This document shows, piece by piece, positions 1 through 5,126 of a stretch of 6,019 bases of DNA. The notes below the pieces were generated by a model, which ran no database searches, was not told the DNA's origin, and worked only from the letters and a program-made list of their open reading frames with translations. Position 1 is the stretch's first letter; each line of letters opens with the position of its first letter. Both the position numbers and the translations under genes were made by a program. Source of the stretch: Desulfobacula sp. (GTDB lineage: Bacteria > Desulfobacterota > Desulfobacteria > Desulfobacterales > Desulfobacteraceae); the NCBI GenBank assembly GCA_029940235.1, contig JAOZRI010000148.1, positions 1-6,019 of the forward strand, read 5' to 3'.

Positions 1-1177
1 ATAGCATTAAAGAGTCTTGAAAAGCATTATAGTTTTTCTCTTTTAACACCTGGTGCAGCCTGTATATTCTAATAATATCTCTACCCATTACATCAATGGT
101 GTGATGTTTTTTTACAAGCTCATATGCTGCTTTAACACGTTTGTTTGTGGCATTGTTGTCCTGCAGTGTCTCCATGATTTTATCTGCAAGGTCAGATGGA
201 TCCTGGGTATTAAACAACAGCCCTGTTTTTTTATGATTAATTATCTCAATAATGCCACCGCTCTTAGAGCCAATGACAGGACACGAACAGTACATTGCTT
301 CTAAAAGCGCCTGGGGAATTCCCTCAAAAGGGATACCATTTTTATCTTTTGATGGCAAGATATTACAGTCAAAACCTCTATAGTATGGCCATATATCTTC
401 TTTAACACCTGTAAAATGAACATGGGTTTCAATTTGCAGATCCTGGGCAAGGTTTTTTAGAAATTTTATGTATTTATCTTCTCCTTTACCTGTTATGGCA
501 ATATGATATTTAGAAAGTTTGGGTTTAATGATTCTAAAAGCTTTAAGAATTGTTGAAACACCTTTCTCTCTTGATATGCTTCCTGCAAATCCAATGAATC
601 TTGTTCCAGGATCAAGGTTAAGCTCAGTTGCAAGGGCGATTCTTGCCAGCTCTTTATCTAAAAGGTGATCGGGAATATTAATGCCATTAGGCATGGAAAA
701 AATCTGCATGCCTTTGAGTTTGAAAACCTTTTGAAGATGTCTGGTGGTATAATCAGCAGTTGTAAAAATATAGTGACATAATTTTTTATAGATCATTCGA
801 TTTGACCATGAATTTCTCACATGTGAGCTGATATGCCTTGAAAGAATCCTTAAAGGGACACTGTTTTGCATGGCAGCATAAAGGGCAAGTCTGGAATCTT
901 TATGGCCATGGGTATTCACAACATCGGGTTTTTCATTATAAAAAATGTCTTTTAATAATCTATAATTTTTGATCATGGAAAAATATTTAAAATCAATTGC
1001 ATACACTTTGAACTTGTGTTCCTTTGCCTTTAGAAACAGTGGTGAGGTTTTGGGTGCTATGATGATAATTTTATGTTCATTTTTTTCCATCCAGACAGAT
1101 TCATTGAAAATCCGCTGTTCAAGACTGCCCCATTTGCCATGGCAGGAAGTATGGATAATTTTATAATGAGCTCTCAT
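1..1177 (-). CDS. Glycosyltransferase, GT4 family (group 1), C-terminus cut by window edge
   Basis: A reading frame stays open for 392 codons from the ATG at 1177 to the left edge, so the C-terminal end is missing. The protein looks like a retaining GT-B glycosyltransferase that moves a sugar from a nucleotide-sugar donor in the cytoplasm. The N-terminal acceptor domain starts KIIHTSCHGKWGSLEQR (residues 6-22), the usual glycine loop followed by an E-Q-R. A PNGINI linker motif (163-168) precedes the donor domain, which has GFAGSISREKG (196-206, basic residue K205 in the phosphate-binding position) and the E-x7-E motif at E285 and E293 within PFEGIPQALLEA. SGGIIEII (306-313) follows as expected. 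Family size is about 370-400 residues, so little is missing. An in-frame TGA lies just upstream of a strong but distant Shine-Dalgarno, leaving this ATG as the only sensible start. The Kdo transferase and LPS exporter nearby suggest LPS core or surface polysaccharide assembly, but the sugar cannot be read from sequence. Confidence 0.9.
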   Translation of the reverse strand, partial: MRAHYKIIHTSCHGKWGSLEQRIFNESVWMEKNEHKIIIIAPKTSPLFLKAKEHKFKVYAIDFKYFSMIKNYRLLKDIFYNEKPDVVNTHGHKDSRLALYAAMQNSVPLRILSRHISSHVRNSWSNRMIYKKLCHYIFTTADYTTRHLQKVFKLKGMQIFSMPNGINIPDHLLDKELARIALATELNLDPGTRFIGFAGSISREKGVSTILKAFRIIKPKLSKYHIAITGKGEDKYIKFLKNLAQDLQIETHVHFTGVKEDIWPYYRGFDCNILPSKDKNGIPFEGIPQALLEAMYCSCPVIGSKSGGIIEIINHKKTGLLFNTQDPSDLADKIMETLQDNNATNKRVKAAYELVKKHHTIDVMGRDIIRIYRLHQVLKEKNYNAFQDSLML

Positions 1178-1214
1178 TTTTAAGTCAGCTTTTTTTAAAG
1201 CTTTGCCTCCTTTT
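1178..1214 (-). promoter_or_regulatory. Strong but distant ribosome binding site with intervening hairpin, upstream of the GT4 gene
   Basis: On the minus strand an AAAAGGAGG sequence (core GGAGG at 1210-1206) is the best Shine-Dalgarno in the window, but it lies 28 nt from the ATG at 1177, well beyond the usual 5-10 nt. No ATG, GTG or TTG occurs at normal spacing. Between them the RNA can fold AGCTTT (1202-1197) onto AAAGCT (1192-1187) around an AAAA loop. Looping out this 16-nt hairpin would leave about 12 nt between Shine-Dalgarno and start. The base complementarity is seen directly; the effect on translation is inferred. The stem has only two G-C pairs. Confidence 0.4.
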
Positions 1215-1248
1215 CAGTTCTCAATCTTTTTTTGATAAACTGCTGTGT

Positions 1249-1971
1249 CTATAGTTTTACAAGTTTGAGATTGCCCCACAACCCAATATTTTCTCCCACA
1301 ATTATTACAATACCATCCACTCCTGACATTGCCGTGCCCGCATCAATTGCCTTTTGTATATCATCTTTGCTTTGTACCTTGTTAGCAAGTGCAGTAGCTG
1401 CTGCGTCTGCAATGGAGCACGATTCAGATAATACAGTAACAGCATCAGCTTTGCCAAAGCTTTTTGAGTGACCAATAGTACCTGAAGAAGTGCATATTCC
1501 ATAGGGTGTGTTGTGTTTTTCCACAAGTATGCCGCATGCCATTGAAAAAGGGGTATTCTCTGCATAAACAGTGAAAGTGGTTTTGGAATCTGATTTAATA
1601 AAAATATCTCCTCCGTTTTCCACAACTACTTCCCTGGAAAACGGTAATAGAGCTTTTCCAGTATACTCTGCCACAACACCTGCCACAGATGCCATGGGGC
1701 CTGTCCCTGTTAATTGGCCTGCTTTTATCATCTCCTTGATAATTTTTGGTGCTGTGTCTGATTCTTTTAGAGGCAATAGAGAAGTTGCAAATTCAGGATA
1801 AAGCTTTATATATGTTTCAATATAATTGCGGCAGCGCAATACTGCTTTTATGGCAGTATCTGTTAAGTCTGCATGTGTCTGGATATTGAGATTTGTCTCC
1901 TTGACAGTGATATCAAAAGAGATAAGGTCTTTTTTTTTATGATGCCTTCGGTAGGTTCGGTTGTTAAACAT
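1249..1971 (-). CDS. UPF0280 family protein (ApbE superfamily)
   Basis: The 240-residue protein matches my memory of the UPF0280 (DUF375) family, distant relatives of the ApbE FAD:protein FMN transferases; the family's own reaction is not established to my knowledge. Visible signatures are the N-terminal YRR and KETNLNI segments, GTGPMASVAG (89-98), VENGGDIFI (117-125), TSSGTIGHS (161-169) followed by SFGKADAVTV (171-180), and the alanine-rich ADAAATALAN (188-197). These glycine- and serine-rich blocks are what the family uses to build its nucleotide/flavin-like pocket. No signal peptide or membrane segment is visible, so it is probably cytoplasmic, unlike many ApbE lipoproteins. Its ATG lies inside the end of thiN (8-nt overlap ATGTTTAA), with no Shine-Dalgarno in front, which points to translational coupling. 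A run of nine A's on the coding strand (1938-1930) lies at codons 12-14. Family assignment is firm; function is unknown. Confidence 0.9.
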   Translation of the reverse strand: MFNNRTYRRHHKKKDLISFDITVKETNLNIQTHADLTDTAIKAVLRCRNYIETYIKLYPEFATSLLPLKESDTAPKIIKEMIKAGQLTGTGPMASVAGVVAEYTGKALLPFSREVVVENGGDIFIKSDSKTTFTVYAENTPFSMACGILVEKHNTPYGICTSSGTIGHSKSFGKADAVTVLSESCSIADAAATALANKVQSKDDIQKAIDAGTAMSGVDGIVIIVGENIGLWGNLKLVKL

Positions 1972-2641
1972 TTTTTACTTGTTTCTGATGAGAATTATTC
2001 ACTATTGTATCTTTAGATTTTGTTACAATTACAATACCTTTGTTAATACTGATTGATACTGTGAATTTTTTAAAAACATTGCTGATACCAAGAGTGTCAC
2101 CCATTTTCATATCTGCATTTTTTAATGGGTATTCAAGACCTGTAAGCGTAATTCCACTGACTGCCCGGGTAATGGGAATAATGGATAAAAATTCATCTGG
2201 TTTGCCCTTTAGTTCCAGATAATCTGTTACAATATAGAGCTCATTGTGCTTATCTATGATTCTGGCAGAAATATTAAGCAGGGCAAGTTTTTTTAAAAGA
2301 AATATATTGGCAAGGGTATGATCCAGCCTTGTGCCTGTAACACCTAACAGGGTAATATCACTTGCCTTATGTTTAAGTGCATGTGAAACACAAAGATCAG
2401 TATCAGTATAATTTTTTTTTAAAGGGTAGGTTAAAATTTTTATCTTTTTTTTCTTAAAAAATAGATGATCATCTGAGTTGATAGAGTCAAAATCTCCTAT
2501 CATAACATGGGGTAGGATATTTAATACCCGCAGATGTTTTGCACCACCGTCTGCACTGATAATCATCTGGGCATCTTTAATGATTTTCACAATATCATCG
2601 GAGTATGCAAGATCACCACTGGCTATTATTACACATTTCAT
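1964..2641 (-). CDS. thiN: Thiamine pyrophosphokinase (thiamine diphosphokinase)
   Basis: This cytoplasmic enzyme transfers a pyrophosphate from ATP to thiamine to give thiamine diphosphate, normally from salvaged thiamine. The 225-residue protein has the family motifs in order: DGGA (31-34), IGDFDSI (48-54), KNYTDTDL (76-83, acidic Mg/ATP-binding region), GVTGTRLDHTLANI (100-113), GLEYPL (168-173) and GISN (185-188). Length is normal, with a short polar tail after residue 210. I chose the ATG at 2641 because MKCVIIASGD begins directly with the first beta strand; an in-frame ATG at 2659 and a TTG at 2668 would add 6 or 9 residues. None of the three has a convincing Shine-Dalgarno. It is first in a leftward group and overlaps the UPF0280 gene by 8 nt. 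No thiamine (TPP) riboswitch is visible in the 83 nt upstream. Lysine codons give two long A runs in the coding strand (2420-2412 and 2452-2445). Confidence 0.92.
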   Translation of the reverse strand: MKCVIIASGDLAYSDDIVKIIKDAQMIISADGGAKHLRVLNILPHVMIGDFDSINSDDHLFFKKKKIKILTYPLKKNYTDTDLCVSHALKHKASDITLLGVTGTRLDHTLANIFLLKKLALLNISARIIDKHNELYIVTDYLELKGKPDEFLSIIPITRAVSGITLTGLEYPLKNADMKMGDTLGISNVFKKFTVSISINKGIVIVTKSKDTIVNNSHQKQVKNV

Positions 2642-2655
2642 ATAACAATTTATTA

Positions 2656-2678
2656 TCATGAAAATCAAGTCATGAAAA
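2656..2678. repeat. Pair of 9-bp direct repeats (TCATGAAAA) in the divergent promoter region
   Basis: TCATGAAAA occurs at 2656-2664 and again exactly at 2670-2678, 14 bp start to start. Each copy contains the palindromic hexamer TCATGA. The pair lies between the thiN start and the proposed -35 of lptF, where a regulator binding site would be expected. It may be chance in AT-rich DNA; no known operator is recognised. Confidence 0.3.
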
Positions 2679-2687
2679 CAGTTAATC

Positions 2688-2716
2688 TTGACTATTTTTT
2701 CTCTACCTTATATTTT
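2688..2716 (+). promoter_or_regulatory. Putative sigma70-type promoter for lptF-lptG
   Basis: TTGACT at 2688-2693 matches five of six bases of the -35 consensus. After 17 bp comes TATTTT (2711-2716); an alternative -10, TATATT at 2709-2714, gives a 15-bp spacer. Transcription would start about 2721-2725, at or just before the lptF ATG at 2725. That would make the message leaderless or nearly so, in agreement with the absence of any Shine-Dalgarno there. Confidence 0.45.
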
Positions 2717-2724
2717 CCCATACA

Positions 2725-3906
2725 ATGAGACCTTTTAATATTATAAACCGGTATATTTTCAGGGAATTGCTGTCTCCATTTATCATCAGTCTCTTTTTTC
2801 TAACTTTTGTATTTTTGATGACAAGGATTCCTAAAATTACCAATATGGTTGTTAATTATAATGCTGATATCTCCTCCATCGGTCTTATGATTGTCTATAC
2901 GCTGCCAAGGTTTTTGGAATTTACCATACCAATGTCTGTTATGATATCCATTCTTTTAACTTTCATGCGTATGGCGCAAGATAATGAAATCGTTGCATTA
3001 AAAGGTGCAGGGGCATCTCTTTATAAGCTGTTGCCTCCAGTCCTGGTTTTTTGTTTGTCAGGTGTGTTGTTAACAATGAGTATTACTGTTTTTGGAGTTT
3101 CATGGGGAAAATTATCCATGAAGAAAAAAAGCATTGAACTTGCAAGGACAAGTATTGATGCGGCTTTACAGGCAAGACAATTTAACAGTGAGCTCGAAGA
3201 TGTCATGATATATATTGGACATGTGGACATGAAAACCAAACAGTTAAAGCATGTTTTCATAGAAGATAGAAGAGCAAAGGGTGTGGTCACTATTTCCATT
3301 GCTCCTAAAGGAAAATTGATCCAGAGTAAAGATGAAAAAATCTATACCATAAGGCTTTATAAAGGTGAAATTAACCAGGTGAATATGGATGATAATTCTG
3401 TAAGCAGCCTTGGATTTGGGGAGTATGATATTAATATTGATCTTGCAAGCTTAAGTAAGGCAACAAGAAAAATATCAAAAAGCCTGGATGAAAAAAGCCT
3501 TGTTGAACTTATAGGATTTATTAAAGCCGGCATAAAAGACAAGCTTGTTTTGAGTGAAGCATTAATGGAGCTCCATGAGAAATTTTCAATTCCTTTTGCC
3601 TGTTTGTCCCTTGGAATGCTTGCCTTTCCCCTTGGAATCCAATCTGCATCCCTTCGTAAATCTTCCGGATTCACTCTTGGAATCTCTTTTTTCCTTCTGT
3701 ATTATATTCTTCTTGCAGCAGGGTGGTCAGCAGGAGAAACTGGAGATTACCCTCCCATAATTGGCATGTGGCTCCCAAATTTTATTATGGGTGGGGTTGC
3801 CATCTTTTTTTTGATCAAAAATGCAAAGGAAGAGCCTGTTCAACTACCCAAGTTTTTAACCACAATAATTCAAACTGTGAAAATCATGGTGTCAAAAAAA
3901 GTATAA
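2725..3906 (+). CDS. lptF: LPS export ABC transporter permease LptF (YjgP/YjgQ family)
   Basis: LptF pairs with LptG in the inner membrane and, driven by the LptB ATPase, lifts LPS out of the membrane towards the LptC-LptA bridge. The 393-residue protein opens with the family signature INRYIFRELLSPF (7-19). Six hydrophobic segments are visible at about 16-34, 52-80, 102-124, 286-305, 317-334 and 350-364. The large soluble stretch 125-285 between segments 3 and 4 is the periplasmic beta-jellyroll domain. Between segments 2 and 3 lies the cytoplasmic coupling helix MRMAQDNEIVALKGAG (81-96) with the conserved glutamate (E88) that contacts LptB. The protein is somewhat longer than E. coli LptF because of a basic tail (365-393). 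An in-frame TGA at 2689 and no other start codon fix the ATG at 2725, though no Shine-Dalgarno precedes it. lptG follows after 1 nt. LptF and LptG are homologous; the assignment to LptF rests on gene order and N-terminal style. Confidence 0.93.
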   Translation: MRPFNIINRYIFRELLSPFIISLFFLTFVFLMTRIPKITNMVVNYNADISSIGLMIVYTLPRFLEFTIPMSVMISILLTFMRMAQDNEIVALKGAGASLYKLLPPVLVFCLSGVLLTMSITVFGVSWGKLSMKKKSIELARTSIDAALQARQFNSELEDVMIYIGHVDMKTKQLKHVFIEDRRAKGVVTISIAPKGKLIQSKDEKIYTIRLYKGEINQVNMDDNSVSSLGFGEYDINIDLASLSKATRKISKSLDEKSLVELIGFIKAGIKDKLVLSEALMELHEKFSIPFACLSLGMLAFPLGIQSASLRKSSGFTLGISFFLLYYILLAAGWSAGETGDYPPIIGMWLPNFIMGGVAIFFLIKNAKEEPVQLPKFLTTIIQTVKIMVSKKV

Positions 3907-3907
3907 A

Positions 3908-4984
3908 ATGGCATACCTGTATAAATACTGGCTCAAAGAATTTTTAAAATTTTTTGGAATTATTCAACTGTTGATTCTGGTTTTATTTGTCTTTATTGAT
4001 TATCTCTCCCGCATGGATAAGTTTTTAGAGTCAGAGCTCTCCTTGATAGGGGGCCTTGGATATATCCTTTTAAAAGTGCCGTTCATGTTTGTACAGATAA
4101 CGCCGGCAAGTATTTTATTGGCAAGCATTGCTATCTTTGGCATTATGAATAAAAATAATGAACTTCTTGCCATAAAATCCAGTGGGATAAGCGGGTTTTC
4201 TCTTATAAAACCAGCAATTTTAAGTGGGGTAGCTCTTGGTTTGTTAATGCTCTTTCTTGGAGAAACCATTATTCCTCTATCCATGACAAAGGCAAATTAT
4301 ATTAAGTATAATGTAATTAAAAAAAAAAATATTCACTCCTCGGGCAGAAAAGATATATGGATAAAATCTGACAACAGGCTGATTCATATTAATTTTTTTG
4401 ATCCTGTTAAGCAGTCTGTTGCCGGTGTCAGTGTTACATCGGTTGGAGAAAACTTTGCACTGGCTTCCCGTATTGATGCCAAAAAAGCATATTATAAATT
4501 TGGCAGCTGGATATTAGAAGATGTCATTGAGCAGGTACATGTTGAAAATTCCATGGATTATGATGTAAACTTATATGATCAAAAAATTGTCGACTGGGGT
4601 CTTAAACCAGCTGATCTTGGGGAAATTGTAAAAAAATCTGAAGAGATGGGTTTTTTTGAATTAAGAAATTATGTTAATAAGGTGGAGAAGGAAGGATATG
4701 ATGCACAAACCTATAAGGTGGATTTAAATGCTAAAATAGCCTTTCCTTTTATTTGTATTATCATGGTGTTGACAGGTGCAGGTACAGGCATGAGAGCTTT
4801 TGCAAAGCAAAATATCCCGGCAGCCATTGCTGTTGGTGTTGTGATTGCATTCATGTACTGGGCCATGTATGGATTTTGCCTCTCCCTTGGTTATGGTGCT
4901 ATTCTTCCGCCAATTATCAGTGCCTGGGTTACCAATGTTTTTTTTCTGGCGTTTGCTACACTTTATCTGCTAAATGCAGAATAA
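3908..4984 (+). CDS. lptG: LPS export ABC transporter permease LptG (YjgP/YjgQ family)
   Basis: This is the second permease of the LPS exporter, forming the LptB2FG complex with LptF. The 358-residue length is typical. The N-terminus YLYKYWLKEFLKFFG (3-17) is the amphipathic lead-in to segment 1. Hydrophobic segments lie at about 13-32, 52-79, 100-124, 278-297, 303-323 and 335-354, with a periplasmic domain at 125-277. The coupling helix MNKNNELLAIKSSGIS (80-95) carries the conserved glutamate at E85, and the segment-4 entry YKVDLNAKIAFPF (269-281) is the family's C-terminal signature. The ATG sits 1 nt after the lptF stop and has no Shine-Dalgarno, so translation is probably coupled to lptF. 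An 11-A run encodes residues 138-141 (KKKN). No ATPase gene (lptB) is visible in the window, as is common because lptB usually sits with lptA/lptC. Confidence 0.93.
   Translation: MAYLYKYWLKEFLKFFGIIQLLILVLFVFIDYLSRMDKFLESELSLIGGLGYILLKVPFMFVQITPASILLASIAIFGIMNKNNELLAIKSSGISGFSLIKPAILSGVALGLLMLFLGETIIPLSMTKANYIKYNVIKKKNIHSSGRKDIWIKSDNRLIHINFFDPVKQSVAGVSVTSVGENFALASRIDAKKAYYKFGSWILEDVIEQVHVENSMDYDVNLYDQKIVDWGLKPADLGEIVKKSEEMGFFELRNYVNKVEKEGYDAQTYKVDLNAKIAFPFICIIMVLTGAGTGMRAFAKQNIPAAIAVGVVIAFMYWAMYGFCLSLGYGAILPPIISAWVTNVFFLAFATLYLLNAE
4319..4329 (+). repeat. A11 homopolymer inside lptG
   Basis: Eleven consecutive A's span codons 138-141 (AAA AAA AAA AAT) of lptG, just after the third membrane segment. 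This is the longest homopolymer in the window. Runs of this length are prone to polymerase slippage in both replication and transcription. The frame is intact as given. Confidence 0.85.
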
Positions 4985-5126
4985 ACATTATCATAAGGAT
5001 TAAAAACCAAACAGCACTATCTATTTTATTTTGTTTATGATCATAAATTTGGGGGTTTAAATTGATACTGCCTGATAGCGCAAACAGAGTAAAGTTAATA
5101 TTAATGAACCGTGAAAGTATATATAC
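4985..5126. other. Intergenic region between lptG and waaA
   Basis: This 142-bp AT-rich gap holds no gene I can support and no GC-rich hairpin followed by a T run, so no standard terminator after lptG is visible. It contains a perfect 14-bp palindrome (listed separately), a GGGGG tract at 5051-5055, a TTGATA (5062-5067) that could serve as a -35 but lacks a well-spaced -10, and an 8-codon mini-ORF (5104-5130) ending on the waaA start. waaA may be read through from lptFG or have its own unrecognised promoter. Confidence 0.5.
5034..5047. repeat. Perfect 14-bp palindrome TTTATGATCATAAA
   Basis: The sequence equals its own reverse complement over 14 bp with no spacer, centred on GATC, about 50 bp after lptG and 80 bp before waaA. 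Loopless symmetry fits a dimeric protein binding site better than an RNA hairpin, and no T run follows it, so it is not a terminator. No known regulator site is recognised, and chance is possible at this base composition. Confidence 0.35.

Larger units (their letters stand above)
2642..2724. promoter_or_regulatory. Divergent intergenic region between thiN and lptF
   Basis: This 83-bp AT-rich gap separates two divergent gene groups, so promoters for both should lie here or inside the gene starts. A credible rightward promoter is annotated separately. For the leftward thiN group I see only a possible -10 GATAAT (2657-2652) without a good -35. A TTGATT (2668-2663) with TTATAT 17 bp on (2645-2640) would start RNA inside thiN and so does not fit the chosen start. 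Neither flanking gene has a Shine-Dalgarno here. Confidence 0.5.

Noticed and set aside
53..304. 83-codon plus-strand frame
   Set aside because: It lies antisense to the well-supported GT4 glycosyltransferase donor domain, with no recognisable motif.
969..1166. 65-codon plus-strand frame
   Set aside because: It is antisense to the N-terminal half of the GT4 gene and resembles no family I know.
1305..1625. 106-codon minus-strand frame
   Set aside because: It is a shifted frame inside the UPF0280 gene, which has strong family motifs in its own frame.
2642..2724. TPP riboswitch upstream of thiN
   Set aside because: The gap is only 83 nt, too short for the full aptamer and expression platform, and no CTGAGA-type conserved core is visible on the minus strand.
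3357..3674. 105-codon minus-strand frame
   Set aside because: It is antisense to lptF and shows no domain signal.
4985..5060. Rho-independent terminator after lptG
   Set aside because: The only symmetric element is a loopless AT-rich palindrome without a following T run.
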